Source: an uncultured Pelagimonas sp.
Lineage (GTDB): Bacteria; Pseudomonadota; Alphaproteobacteria; Rhodobacterales; Rhodobacteraceae
Reading direction: 5' to 3'
Assembly: GCA_947497905.1 (NCBI GenBank)
Contig: CANMIH010000003.1
Span: 186,001-250,000 of the forward strand
Length of the DNA stretch: 64,000 bases
Position numbers and translations under genes: made by a program. Each line of letters opens with the position of its first letter. The stretch's first letter is position 1. Below, in pieces: positions 51,781 through 60,853 of this stretch. The notes under the pieces are model-generated. The model was not told the DNA's origin. It saw nothing but the letters and a program-made list of their open reading frames with translations, and did not search any database.

Positions 51781-51944
51781 TGGGCCCAGCCTCGCAGAAC
51801 CCGCGATCTAAGCCCGATGTGTTCGTAAGGCCTGCGGATTAGGCACCACATGTTTCCCGGTTGCGCTCACAACGCATTCTCGCTTCCCCTTTGCCCCAGA
51901 ACTCGCCTATAGCTGGTGTGAGGACAATCAAAGGGCAGACAGGC

Positions 51945-54185
51945 ATGGGAGAAGGTCTGGAAAGCGAAAGCCGCAAGCTGTTAGGCCGGTTGCGGGACAC
52001 GATGGCTGAAGAAGCCGCCGGTCAGGAGCGCTTGGATAAAATCACCCATCTTATGGCGGATTCCATGGGCACCGAAGTGTGCTCGATCTATCTGTTTCGC
52101 GATGCGGAAACGCTCGAACTTTGCGCGACTCAGGGTTTGAACCAAGCGGCGGTACATGAAACCCGCATGAAGATGGGCGAAGGTCTTGTCGGCCGGGTTG
52201 CCCGCTACGGCAAGGTGGTGAACACCGCTGACGCCCCCTCCGCCCGAGGTTTCCGCTATATGCCGGAAACGGGCGAAGAGATTTATTCGAGCTTTCTTGG
52301 CGTGCCGGTTCAGCGTCTTGGTGAAAAGCTTGGCGTGCTTGTGGTTCAGTCCAAAGAAAAACGCGAATTCACCCACGACGAAGTCTACGCTCTTGAAGTG
52401 GTCGCCATGGTTTTGGCCGAGATGACCGAGCTTGGGGTGTTTGTCGGCGAAGGCGCGGCCCTGATGGCGCGGCACACCCAGCCGGTGATGCTGCGCGGTG
52501 GCACCGCACAGGAAGGCGCGGCAATGGGCCGGGTCTGGCTGCATGAACCTCGGGTGGTTGTAACCAACCTTGTCGCCGATGACCCCGAAGTTGAGGCCAA
52601 GCGTCTTGAGGATGCCGTCGATACTCTGCGGGTCAGCGTGGACGAAATGCTGGCTGATGCGCCAAACGATTCCGATCACGCACAGGTTCTCGAAGCCTAC
52701 CGTATGTTCGCCAATTCCAAAGGCTGGATGCGGCGCATGCAAGAGGACATCACTCGCGGCTTGTCTGCCGAAGCCGCTGTGGAGAAAGAACAATCTCACG
52801 CGCGGGCCCGCATGTCACAGGTGACCGACGGCTACCTGCGCGAACGTCTGCATGATCTCGATGACCTGTCAAACCGCCTGCTGCGTATCCTCACCGGACA
52901 GGGCAATTCTACCGGTTCGGAAATGCCGTCGGACCCCATTTTGATTGCACGCAACATCGGTCCTGCCGAATTGCTGGAATATGGCCGCAGTCTGAAGGGG
53001 GTTGTGCTTGAGGAAGGGTCTGTCGGCAGCCATGCGGCCATTGTGGCCCGCGCGCTGGCGATCCCACTGGTGATCCATGCGGAACGCATCACCAATGAAG
53101 CCCTGAATGGTGACCAAATTCTGGTTGATGGAGATCAGGGCATTGTGCACCTGCGGCCTGACGAAACGGTCTCAAACGCCTTTCGTGATAAAATGGCGAT
53201 GCAGGCCAAGGCGCAGGAACGCTATGCTTCGATCCGCGACACTGAATGTGTCTCGCTGGACGGCCATAAAGTCAGCATGCTGATGAACGCGGGGCTTATG
53301 GCAGATCTGCCGTCGCTGGACAATTCCGGCGCCGAGGGGGTTGGCCTGTTTCGGACGGAGCTTCAGTTCCTCATCCGCAACCAGATGCCCAAACGGACCG
53401 AGCTTGCCAATCTCTATGCCCGCGTCATGGATGCGGCGCACGGCAAACGCGTGGTGTTCCGCACCCTTGATATCGGGTCGGACAAGGTGCTGCCCTATAT
53501 GAAGCCGCAGGATGAACCGAATCCCGCGCTTGGCTGGCGCGCCATTCGTGTGGCATTGGACCGCCCCGGTGTGATGCGCATGCAGCTTCAGGCGCTGCTG
53601 CGGGCGGCCCAAGGGCGCCCCATGACCATCATGTTCCCCTTCATTGCCCAATACGAAGAGTTTCGGCAGGCCAAAGAAGAGGTCAATCGCGTCTGGGCGC
53701 GCGAAGAAAAGCTTGGGCATGTCATGCCGGAAAGCCTTGAAATTGGTGCGATGCTGGAAACCCCATCGCTTGCCTATGCGTCTAACAAGCTTTTCGAAGA
53801 AGTGGCGTTTCTGTCCATCGGCGGCAACGATCTCAAACAGTTCTTCTTTGCGGCGGATCGGGAAAACGAACGGGTGCGCCGCCGCTATGACACGCTGAAT
53901 GTATCTTTCCTGACCTTTCTGCAGGGCATCGTGAAACGGTGTGAGGAATCCAACACCGCGCTCAGCTTTTGTGGCGAAGACGCGGGCCGCCCGATTGAGG
54001 CGCTCTGCCTGGCCGCTATTGGCATCCGCACGCTCTCAATGCGTCCCGCATCTATTGGCCCGGTCAAAAGCCTGATCATGCGGTACAACCTGGACGAAAT
54101 CCGCGCTGTTATCGAAGCATCACGAGATCGCGGGGACCAAACGGTGCGGGCCTCGGTGATGGATTATCTCCGTCAAAACGGCTGA
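51945..54185 (+). CDS. ptsP: PEP-protein phosphotransferase of the nitrogen PTS (EI-Ntr)
   Basis: A 746-aa enzyme. An N-terminal GAF domain (about residues 15-165: LMADSMGTEVCSIYLFRD, MGEGLVGRVARYG, then YSSFLGVPVQRL) marks PtsP rather than sugar-PTS EI. The PEP-utiliser swivelling domain has the phospho-His in GSVGSHAAIVARAL. The C-terminal TIM barrel contains GVGLFRTELQFL, TLDIGSDKVLPY, SIGGNDLKQ and SFCGEDAGR. Phosphorylates NPr in the regulatory PTS. Start at ATG 51945 by family length; GACAGGC is a modest ribosome site. Confidence 0.95.
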   Translation: MGEGLESESRKLLGRLRDTMAEEAAGQERLDKITHLMADSMGTEVCSIYLFRDAETLELCATQGLNQAAVHETRMKMGEGLVGRVARYGKVVNTADAPSARGFRYMPETGEEIYSSFLGVPVQRLGEKLGVLVVQSKEKREFTHDEVYALEVVAMVLAEMTELGVFVGEGAALMARHTQPVMLRGGTAQEGAAMGRVWLHEPRVVVTNLVADDPEVEAKRLEDAVDTLRVSVDEMLADAPNDSDHAQVLEAYRMFANSKGWMRRMQEDITRGLSAEAAVEKEQSHARARMSQVTDGYLRERLHDLDDLSNRLLRILTGQGNSTGSEMPSDPILIARNIGPAELLEYGRSLKGVVLEEGSVGSHAAIVARALAIPLVIHAERITNEALNGDQILVDGDQGIVHLRPDETVSNAFRDKMAMQAKAQERYASIRDTECVSLDGHKVSMLMNAGLMADLPSLDNSGAEGVGLFRTELQFLIRNQMPKRTELANLYARVMDAAHGKRVVFRTLDIGSDKVLPYMKPQDEPNPALGWRAIRVALDRPGVMRMQLQALLRAAQGRPMTIMFPFIAQYEEFRQAKEEVNRVWAREEKLGHVMPESLEIGAMLETPSLAYASNKLFEEVAFLSIGGNDLKQFFFAADRENERVRRRYDTLNVSFLTFLQGIVKRCEESNTALSFCGEDAGRPIEALCLAAIGIRTLSMRPASIGPVKSLIMRYNLDEIRAVIEASRDRGDQTVRASVMDYLRQNG

Positions 54186-54336
54186 TCGATCTTATTGAAC
54201 AGATCAAAGACCTGAGACCGGCATTAATCTTGTTGGTCTCAGCCCGCTCCTATGTGTAAGAAGCGCCCAAGCTGTCAGGTGGGGTCCGCCGTCTGACCAT
54301 GCTGCCACCACTCCTTCGGAAACGGGACGTCACCTC

Positions 54337-54780
54337 ATGACCACCAACAAACGCATCGTTCTTTCCAGCGACCACGCTGCCATTCCTCTGCGCCAGACGA
54401 TTGCCAAGCATATCGAAGCCAAAGGCTGGGAGGTGGTTGATATCGGTCCAACCACGCCAGAAAGCACACATTACCCCAAACATGGTCAAGCCGCCGCCGA
54501 GCGTGTGGCCTCAGGTGACTGTGAGCGTGGGATCATCCTGTGCGGCACGGGTCAGGGTATCATGATGGCCGCCAACAAGGTCAAAGGCATTCGCTGCGGT
54601 GTGTGCTCAGACACCTTCAGCGCCGCGATGATCCGCCAGCACAACAATGCCAACATGCTGTCGATTGGCGCACGGGTAGTGGGCGAAGGGCTCGCGCTTG
54701 AGATTGTCGACGCCTATCTGGATGCGGAATTCGAAGGCGGGCGTCATGCGACACGCGTGGATATGATCGAAGAAGCCTAA
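54337..54780 (+). CDS. rpiB: ribose-5-phosphate isomerase B
   Basis: A 147-aa aldose-ketose isomerase interconverting ribose-5-P and ribulose-5-P. The RpiB/LacAB signature is clear: VLSSDHAAIPLRQTI at the N-terminus, ESTHYPKHGQ, then GIILCGTGQGIMMAANK with the catalytic Cys, and the later HNNANMLSIGARV. Preceded by a 150-bp gap with a small inverted repeat (GAGACC..GGTCTC) and no gene. Confidence 0.93.
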   Translation: MTTNKRIVLSSDHAAIPLRQTIAKHIEAKGWEVVDIGPTTPESTHYPKHGQAAAERVASGDCERGIILCGTGQGIMMAANKVKGIRCGVCSDTFSAAMIRQHNNANMLSIGARVVGEGLALEIVDAYLDAEFEGGRHATRVDMIEEA

Positions 54781-54810
54781 GCGCATTGGGCCGTGATCAA
54801 TGCGGCCCTG

Positions 54811-54856
54811 CACAAAATAAAACACCCGGTTGCGGATTCTGTCCGGCAACCGGGTG
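54811..54856 (-). terminator. hairpin between rpiB and the EcsC gene
   Basis: CACCCGGTTGC, 12-base loop, GCAACCGGGTG: an 11-bp perfect stem. On the minus strand TTTTATTTTGT follows, so it can terminate minus-strand transcription; in the plus direction, after rpiB, it lacks a U-tract. The remaining 200 bp up to the EcsC gene hold no recognisable gene. Confidence 0.6.
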
Positions 54857-55062
54857 GTAGTTCATCGACACCAGTCCTGTCCCCTACCATTCTAGCCAGA
54901 GACTCAAATCGCGCATTCTACGCGTATGAAGGTCTGTTTATTACTTGACTGACACTGACGCCGTCTCGGTGGACACGCGTGTCTATTTTCAAGTTCAGAC
55001 CCAATCGATGTAGAGCGTTTTGCCCTATATCTAAGGTTTAGGCTGACTATCTAAACAAAGCT

Positions 55063-55821
55063 TTAATTCGTCTCCAGATTTGTCACAAATTTTCTGAAAT
55101 CTTGCATGACTTGTTCTGCAGGCACTCCATTGCGTCGCGCAAGCGCCAGAAGTCCAAAATGCACATGGGCAATCTGCTGGTAGTAGCTTGTGAAGGCATA
55201 GTTTACCGCGGCCCCGGCGGCGGCACCGATCACCGGCACCGCCTGTGCTGCCAGTTTCTGCCCCAGAACAATCGCCAGTCGGGGAGCGACGAAGCTGATC
55301 GCACGCTGCACCGTGGCCCCAGTGAGAGCAAGCCGTGCCGTGATGAAACCAAGATCCGCGTTATCGTCCGTGGTCATGGGGCCCGCCGCAGCAAACACAA
55401 CCAAACATTCCCGCAACGTCTCGGCCTCTGTCGTGTCAAACCCATGTTCTGTTGCAACCGCCTGAATGGCGCGCATCAGCACGGTGGTTGTGACAGGGAG
55501 TTCAGCGAGCGCCGAGGGCAATCCGCCCACACCTCCGGCCGCGCCCATCGCTGTCGCAAATGCCGTGTTTAGCCAGGGGCGCTGATCTTTGACAACGCCG
55601 CGCGAATGCTGCGCGGTGTGATACGCCACCTTCAGCGCGCCATGCGTGGCCTCTTCCAATCCCGTTTTCACGCCATCCGGCAATTTGTTCACCAGCGAAT
55701 CCGCCTGCCCCCCCAGCAGATTCAACAATTGGATTCCCGTGTGATTGGCCGCGTGATAGCGATCCGCCAGAGCGGCAAGCTCGGCCGGAAGAGACACCGT
55801 GGGTACATTCAGATCGGTCAT
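55063..55821 (-). CDS. EcsC family protein
   Basis: A 252-aa protein of the EcsC family (named from the Bacillus ecs operon; function unclear). Alternating amphipathic and hydrophobic helices with glycine-rich stretches: ATAMGAAGGVGGLPSALAEL, PVTTTVLMRAIQAVATEHG, AVPVIGAAAGAAVNYAFTSY. Probably membrane-associated. Not next to an ABC transporter here. AAGGA lies about eight bases upstream of the ATG. Confidence 0.85.
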   Translation of the reverse strand: MTDLNVPTVSLPAELAALADRYHAANHTGIQLLNLLGGQADSLVNKLPDGVKTGLEEATHGALKVAYHTAQHSRGVVKDQRPWLNTAFATAMGAAGGVGGLPSALAELPVTTTVLMRAIQAVATEHGFDTTEAETLRECLVVFAAAGPMTTDDNADLGFITARLALTGATVQRAISFVAPRLAIVLGQKLAAQAVPVIGAAAGAAVNYAFTSYYQQIAHVHFGLLALARRNGVPAEQVMQDFRKFVTNLETN

Positions 55822-55877
55822 GAAAAGGCCTTTCCTTAAGAAACACCTATATCACGTGGGTGTGATCCCCGTTCAGA

Positions 55878-56363
55878 TCAAGAGATGCGTTCGACCTCAC
55901 CCCGGACGCCGTCCCAGGCATGGTCATATAGATTCAGCGCTAAAATACGGTCTGGGTTAGTCGGCGGCGGCATAAAGACACCGCTGATCTGCTCAAACCC
56001 AAACCGGCGGTAATAGGGCGCGTCACCCACCAAAAGCACTCGGGCATGACCGGCTTCAACCGCACGGGCCAGCGTGTCTCGGATCAAGGCGCCGCCAAGC
56101 CCCTCGCCCTGCGCGGTCGGATGAACGGCCACGGGACCCAGCAACAGAACCGCCGCACCGCCAACCTGAACCGGCCAATAGCGGATTGCACCGCCCATCA
56201 CACCCATTTCATCGCGGGCCACCACACAGAGTTCTGGCACGGGTGGCACATCTTCCCGCAACCGATACGACGACAAGGCGGTCCGACCCGGCGCAAAACA
56301 GGTGTCATAGAGGGCTTCCACCTCCCACCAATCGTCTCCTGTTTCCTGGCCAAGCGTAAACAC
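55878..56363 (-). CDS. GNAT-family N-acetyltransferase
   Basis: A 161-aa GNAT enzyme. The acetyl-CoA motif is VAVHPTAQGEGLGGALIRDT, followed by ARVLLVGDAPYYRRFGFEQI, as in YhbS/PhnO-like subgroup proteins. Start set to GTG 56363 because GGGGAGG lies seven bases before it; the frame is open to 56441, overlapping the divergent gene's leader. The substrate is unknown. Confidence 0.83.
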   Translation of the reverse strand: MFTLGQETGDDWWEVEALYDTCFAPGRTALSSYRLREDVPPVPELCVVARDEMGVMGGAIRYWPVQVGGAAVLLLGPVAVHPTAQGEGLGGALIRDTLARAVEAGHARVLLVGDAPYYRRFGFEQISGVFMPPPTNPDRILALNLYDHAWDGVRGEVERIS

Positions 56364-56475
56364 GGCCGCGCCTCCCCTGAACTCCCAATACCGCGTCCCG
56401 AGACTTTCCTCGGTGCATTCCGGTGCCGCGCGGCGTATCACGTCGCAAAGCGCCCTGCAAACAGGAGTTTCCGCA

Positions 56476-57081
56476 GTGTTTTACCGCCCCGAAGACGGCC
56501 ACGGCCTTCCCCATAACCCGTTCAACGCCATTGTCACCCCCCGCCCCATTGGCTGGATTTCGACACGCGGCACAGATGGACAGGACAATCTTGCGCCCTA
56601 TTCGTTTTTCAACGCGGTGGCCTATGTGCCGCCTCAGGTTATGTTTGCCTCAACCTCGGCCAAAAACGACCGGGGCGACACCAAAGACAGCGTCGCTCAG
56701 ATCCGTGAAACCGGTGTGTTCTGCGTCAATGTTGTCGAGTACGAAGCCCGTGATGCCATGAATGTCACCTCAGGGGGCTGGGACCGTGAGGTCGATGAGT
56801 TTGCCAAAGCAGAAATTACCAAAGCCGAGTGCAGCGTGATCAACGCCCCACGCGTTGCCAATGCCCCGGCCAGCCTTGAATGCAAACTCAGCCAGATTGT
56901 GAAACTGGAAGGCGAGACCAATTTTCTGGTGCTGGGCGAAGTGGTTGGTGTGCATATGCGCGATGACTGTATCGAGGATGGCAAGTTTGACGTCACCCGC
57001 TTTAACCCGCTCAGCCGCCTTGGCTATCGCGATTATGCCACGGTGCGCGAGCTGTTTAGCCTCAACCGCCCCGGCGAATAG
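56476..57081 (+). CDS. flavin reductase-like domain protein
   Basis: A 201-aa FMN-binding split-barrel protein: FNAIVTPRPIGWISTRGTDG at the N-terminus, APYSFFNAVAYVPPQVMFAS, then KDSVAQIRETGVFCVNVVEY, and the late FNPLSRLGYRDYATV. Such proteins reduce flavin with NAD(P)H or act as oxidoreductases on their own; the partner is unknown. GTG 56476 is chosen, with AGGAG eight bases upstream. Confidence 0.88.
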   Translation: MFYRPEDGHGLPHNPFNAIVTPRPIGWISTRGTDGQDNLAPYSFFNAVAYVPPQVMFASTSAKNDRGDTKDSVAQIRETGVFCVNVVEYEARDAMNVTSGGWDREVDEFAKAEITKAECSVINAPRVANAPASLECKLSQIVKLEGETNFLVLGEVVGVHMRDDCIEDGKFDVTRFNPLSRLGYRDYATVRELFSLNRPGE

Positions 57082-57185
57082 ACCTCGGCCAGATGTGGCG
57101 TTAGGATAGCATATCGCAATGGAGGGTATGATGACCAAGCACCTTTGAAATTCTGCACCATTTCAGCATTTCCAAAGGAGGTCTT

Positions 57186-57818
57186 ATGCCCGTCCTACCT
57201 GACGCCACACGCGCCTATCCCATTACCCTGCCAGATGGATCCGACTACACTGGCACGGTGTTTCTTAACCAAGTGATCACACATCCGCAGTTTGACGTGG
57301 GTGAGTTCACCTATGCCTCAGATTTCGATCCCCCAACAGACTGGGCCGCGCATCTCGCCCCCTATCTGTTTCCCTTTTCTCAGGAAAAACTGCGTATCGG
57401 CAAATTCTGTCAGATTGCCCATGGGGTACGTTTTATCACCAGCTCGGCCAACCACGCGCAAACCGGGCTAACCTGCTATCCCTTCCCGGTCTTCGATACG
57501 GAAACACGCGTGGGATATCAGCCAGATCAGCGCGACACAGTCATCGGTCATGATGTCTGGATCGGCTACGGGGCGCAGATCCTACCCGGTGCGCAGATTG
57601 GGCATGGGGCCATTATCGGGGCACATGCCGTGGTGCGAGGAACGGTGCCGCCCTATGGCATCGTCACCGGCAACCCCGGCACGCTCCAGCGAAAGCGCTT
57701 TGACGAGGCAACCATTGCTCGGCTTTTGGAGCTATCGTGGTGGGATTGGCCGTTGGATCGCATTCAGGCTGCGCTTCCCGCCTTGCTAGAGGGCAACTTA
57801 AGCAAGGTCGGAAGCTAG
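57186..57818 (+). CDS. CatB/Vat-type O-acetyltransferase
   Basis: A 210-aa left-handed beta-helix acetyltransferase of the xenobiotic (streptogramin/chloramphenicol) group. The catalytic His is His90 in FITSSANHAQTG, followed by TCYPFPVF; hexapeptide repeats appear in IGHDVWIGYGAQILPGAQIG and then GHGAIIGAHAVVRGTVPPYG. Chromosomal homologues often act on unknown natural substrates rather than drugs. Near-perfect AAAGGAGGT before the ATG. Confidence 0.88.
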   Translation: MPVLPDATRAYPITLPDGSDYTGTVFLNQVITHPQFDVGEFTYASDFDPPTDWAAHLAPYLFPFSQEKLRIGKFCQIAHGVRFITSSANHAQTGLTCYPFPVFDTETRVGYQPDQRDTVIGHDVWIGYGAQILPGAQIGHGAIIGAHAVVRGTVPPYGIVTGNPGTLQRKRFDEATIARLLELSWWDWPLDRIQAALPALLEGNLSKVGS

Positions 57819-57857
57819 AATTCTTTTGAACTATCCCAGATAGTACAGGAGCGGTCT

Positions 57858-57878
57858 GAGGGGGCAAACAGCCCCCTC
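57858..57878. terminator. hairpin between convergent acetyltransferase and SulP genes
   Basis: GAGGGGGC-AAACA-GCCCCCTC, 8-bp perfect stem 12 bp from the SulP stop. U-tracts are poor on both sides, so termination strength is uncertain. Confidence 0.5.
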
Positions 57879-57889
57879 TCTTACAAGGC

Positions 57890-59515
57890 TTAGTGCCCGC
57901 CCAGCACCCCGGTGCGCACCCCATATTCAACGGCCAGCTGGTAATCCGGGTCGTCATCACTGTCGACCATCAGGTGACCCGCTTTGGTCAGGAGCTTGTG
58001 GCAATCCCGGCTCAGGTGGCGCAGCTGAAGGCTCTTGCCTTCAGCCTCATATTTGCCCGCAACCGCTTCGATGGCTTGCAGCGCAGACTGATCCACAACA
58101 CGACTGTCAGCGAAGTCCACAACAACCTTCTTGGGATCACCCGCTGGATCAAACAGTTCCACAAACCCTTCGGACGAGCCAAAGAACAGCGGGCCTTCGA
58201 TGCGGTAGATCTTCACACCATCTTTTTCTTCCGTGGTCGCGTGAATGCGGCGCGCGTTGTTCCAAGCATAGGCCAGAGCCGAAACGATAACGCCAACCAC
58301 AACCGCAACTGCGAGATCTTCCATCACGGTCACAACCGTCACCAGAACGATGACAAAGGCATCTGTCAGGGGCACTTTGCGCATGATGTTGAAGGAGTTC
58401 CACGCGAAGGTACCGATCACCACCATGAACATCACCCCAACAAGCGCGGCCAATGGGATCAACTCGATCAGGGGCGCGGCAAACAGGATAAAGATCAACA
58501 GGAAGATCGCCGCCGCAACACCCGCGATCCGGGTGCGGGCACCGGATTTGACGTTGATCATCGACTGACCAATCATCGCGCAGCCGCCCATGCCACCGAA
58601 GAAACCGGTCAGAATGTTGGAGGCACCCTGCGCAATACACTCCTGGCTTGCGCCGCCCCGTTTGCCGGTCATATCTCCGACAAGGTTCAGAGTCAGCAGC
58701 GATTCAATCAAGCCAATAGCAGCAAGGATCACCGAATAGGGTAGGATGATTTCCAGCGTTTCCCAGTTGAGCGGCACAGCCGGAATATGGAATGGAGGCA
58801 GACCGCCCTGGATCGAGGCCATATCGCCCACACGAGGCACATCAAGATTGAGCCCGATCACCAGTGCAGCGACAATCCCGATCCCAGCCAAAGGCGCGGG
58901 TACGACACGACTGATACGAGGCATCAACCAGATGATTGCCATGGTCAACGCGGTCAGACCCAGCATCAGGTAAAGCGGTCCACCGGTGAGCCATTCGCCC
59001 CCCGACATGCCATGGCCGGTGTTCTCAACAGTACCGGGCACTTTGAACTGCCCCATTTGGGCGAGGAAGATCACAATCGCCAGGCCATTCACAAAGCCAA
59101 GCATCACCGGATGCGGCACAAGTCGAATGAATTTCCCCCACTGCATGATCCCGAAAAAGACCTGCAGGATCCCCATCAGAACAACCGTGGCAAAGAGATA
59201 TTCAACACCGTGCTGCGCCACCAAAGCCACCATGACAACGGCCAAAGCACCGGTCGCGCCAGAAATCATTCCGGGACGGCCCCCAATCAGCGCCGTCACC
59301 AGACCGACAAGGAACGCAGCGTAAAGGCCAACCAGAGGATGCACCCCTGCGACAAAGGCAAAGGCCACCGCTTCGGGCACCAGAGCCAAGGCTACGGTGA
59401 GACCTGCCAGCAATTCAATTCGCAGGCGGGACGGTGTCAGCTTTTCGTCCGGCATCAGGCTGAGATCTGTCGCGGCGAGACGCTTGGCGAAACTCGCCAG
59501 TAGAGCTCGGGGCAT
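57890..59515 (-). CDS. SulP-family anion transporter with STAS domain
   Basis: A 541-aa inner-membrane transporter (sulfate, bicarbonate or other anions). The membrane part spans about residues 30-410, with LVPEAVAFAFVAGVHPLVGL, GGRPGMISGATGALAVVM and GFFGGMGGCAMIGQSMINVK; a C-terminal STAS domain (about 425-520) has VVDFADSRVVDQSALQAIEA. Sequence type resembles BicA-like Na+/HCO3- members as much as sulfate ones, so the substrate is left open. AGGA lies six bases before the ATG. Confidence 0.9.
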   Translation of the reverse strand: MPRALLASFAKRLAATDLSLMPDEKLTPSRLRIELLAGLTVALALVPEAVAFAFVAGVHPLVGLYAAFLVGLVTALIGGRPGMISGATGALAVVMVALVAQHGVEYLFATVVLMGILQVFFGIMQWGKFIRLVPHPVMLGFVNGLAIVIFLAQMGQFKVPGTVENTGHGMSGGEWLTGGPLYLMLGLTALTMAIIWLMPRISRVVPAPLAGIGIVAALVIGLNLDVPRVGDMASIQGGLPPFHIPAVPLNWETLEIILPYSVILAAIGLIESLLTLNLVGDMTGKRGGASQECIAQGASNILTGFFGGMGGCAMIGQSMINVKSGARTRIAGVAAAIFLLIFILFAAPLIELIPLAALVGVMFMVVIGTFAWNSFNIMRKVPLTDAFVIVLVTVVTVMEDLAVAVVVGVIVSALAYAWNNARRIHATTEEKDGVKIYRIEGPLFFGSSEGFVELFDPAGDPKKVVVDFADSRVVDQSALQAIEAVAGKYEAEGKSLQLRHLSRDCHKLLTKAGHLMVDSDDDPDYQLAVEYGVRTGVLGGH

Positions 59516-59709
59516 GGAATTTCCTATCTATATTCGCGCAAACGGCGGGTAGCGTGACTTTGGCACTTTGGCCAGTCCGTCGGGCGCATATCCGCTTTGA
59601 CCGCGCTGTATAGTGCTTTTTACGCCATTTGCACGGGATTTCTGATCACGGGTCGCGGCCGGGTTGGGGCCAAAGCCGACGAAACGTTAGTTGACGAATC
59701 TCATCTTGG

Positions 59710-59719
59710 TACCTAGGTA
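59710..59719. promoter_or_regulatory. palindrome at the start of the RHH gene, possible operator
   Basis: TACCTAGGTA, a perfect 10-bp palindrome overlapping TATAAT (59718-59723) and ending 6 bp before the ATG of the ribbon-helix-helix gene. TTGACG at 59691 could be a -35. Small RHH proteins often repress their own promoter through such sites; this is inference. Confidence 0.45.
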
Positions 59720-59725
59720 TAATAC

Positions 59726-59974
59726 ATGGAAAAAATTGAACGCATCCAGACCGGCCTGCGCCTCGAGAAACGCCTGTTGAAGGTTCTGAAAGGTCTGGCC
59801 GAACATCTCGACATCTCAACCGCTGAGCTGATCGAAGCCATGGCGCTGCATGCCTTTGAAGGGAAGACGCCCTTTTCCGAGGATACGCGCGCCAAAATCG
59901 ACATGTTAAAATCGGTCTACGGGCTTGATCTGACGGCGGCGGACAGCCACGGAACTCAGGAGGACACGCCATGA
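59726..59974 (+). CDS. small ribbon-helix-helix-like protein
   Basis: An 82-aa protein. RIQTGLRLEKRLLKVLKGLA then LDISTAELIEAMALHAFEGK has the pattern of an RHH DNA-binding domain (basic beta strand, then two helices). The C-terminal part is short and polar. Its stop overlaps the next start by 4 bp. A 10-bp palindrome covers its promoter. It may be an autorepressor of the two-gene unit. Function otherwise unknown. Confidence 0.72.
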   Translation: MEKIERIQTGLRLEKRLLKVLKGLAEHLDISTAELIEAMALHAFEGKTPFSEDTRAKIDMLKSVYGLDLTAADSHGTQEDTP

Positions 59975-60276
59975 CACTGCTATCCGACTTTCTGAACGAT
60001 ACGCTCGACGCCTCAGATTTTTCACATCGCGCCCATGTCGAGGTTGGATTTGAGATCCTCAGACGCCATCCAATTCAAGACGCCACCCAGATCTATGTGT
60101 CCCATCTCAAGGCTCTGGTGAAACGCGCTGGGGCTGAGGACAAATTCAGCCTGCGCACCACTGAAAATGCCATGGCCCTGATCGCAACACGCATGGTGGG
60201 CGGAGCACAGGACATTGACGGCTTCTTTGCCGCGCATCCTGACCTTCTGCACTCCGCCACGTTCAAAACTGCCTAA
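59971..60276 (+). CDS. small conserved protein with FxHRxHxxV motif
   Basis: A 101-aa cytosolic protein. FSHRAHVEVGFEILRRHP, ALVKRAGAEDKFSLRTTENA and GFFAAHPDLL resemble a widespread uncharacterised family that I recall as having F-x-HRDH..A, a YHET-like segment and a final NPDLL. Here the YHET segment reads FSLRT, so it is a divergent member. Translationally coupled to the RHH gene. Function unknown. Confidence 0.7.
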   Translation: MTLLSDFLNDTLDASDFSHRAHVEVGFEILRRHPIQDATQIYVSHLKALVKRAGAEDKFSLRTTENAMALIATRMVGGAQDIDGFFAAHPDLLHSATFKTA

Positions 60277-60288
60277 TGCAGACAGCGG

Positions 60289-60780
60289 CTATGACAAGGC
60301 GACAACAACCTGAGCCGCAAGATACAGGCCCAGCCCAAAACTCAGGTGTGTGAGACAGCTGCGCCACCTGGTCTGCCAGGGGCGCGGCGTGTTTGCCGCA
60401 GCAATCCCAAGCCCCAATCCCGGCTGCAACGTCAGAAACGGCACAACAACCGTGCAAAGACCAAACCCCAGTGCGACACTCGGGTTGGCGGTGTAGGCCC
60501 AACCAGCACCCGCAATCCAGGTCAACGCAGCGGCGAAGACAATCCCTGTGGCATAATGCACGCCCCAACCCAAAAGCCATTCGCCACCAATCGGAGCAGC
60601 CCGCGCAATAGCCTCGTGCCGAAACTGTCCGTGTGGCATGTGCCCCAACCAGCGCCCGACGAAACGATAGTCTAACCCCTTCTGCCCCGTCAGCCGGCCC
60701 CGTGCAGCGCCAATCACATCCATAATCACAGTGGCCATCAAGCCAATCGCCGCCACCTGCACCCAATCCAATTCCGACAC
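60289..60780 (-). CDS. DUF2938 membrane protein
   Basis: A 163-aa inner-membrane protein with four hydrophobic helices. Conserved segments are AAIGLMATVIMDVIGAARGR, RFVGRWLGHMPHG and the GEWLLGWGVHYATGIVFAAA helix; the end has TLQPGLGLGIAAANTP. GTG 60780 is chosen, since AAGGA lies six bases upstream; ATG 60801 would add seven residues. Divergent from a MerR regulator that probably controls it. Confidence 0.85.
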   Translation of the reverse strand: MSELDWVQVAAIGLMATVIMDVIGAARGRLTGQKGLDYRFVGRWLGHMPHGQFRHEAIARAAPIGGEWLLGWGVHYATGIVFAAALTWIAGAGWAYTANPSVALGFGLCTVVVPFLTLQPGLGLGIAAANTPRPWQTRWRSCLTHLSFGLGLYLAAQVVVALS

Positions 60781-60818
60781 ATCCGATCCTTTCGCTTGCA
60801 TATCGTTCGAGGACAGGC

Positions 60819-60849
60819 ATCCTGCCACTTGAAGTTAGCTTTAGGTCAA
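60819..60849 (-). promoter_or_regulatory. MerR-type promoter with 19-bp spacer driving the DUF2938 gene
   Basis: On the minus strand TTGACC (60849-60844) and CAGGAT (60824-60819) are 19 bp apart, the over-long spacing typical of MerR-activated promoters. A dyad at 60827-60846, ACCTAAAGCTAACTTCAAGT, is palindromic at 14 of 20 positions and fills the spacer. This points to activation of DUF2938 by the divergent MerR protein. Confidence 0.65.
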
Positions 60850-60853
60850 GCAC

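Noticed and set aside
54210-54245. GAGACC..GGTCTC inverted repeat before rpiB
   Set aside because: Six-base arms with a 15-base gap and no promoter or U-tract next to it; could be chance.
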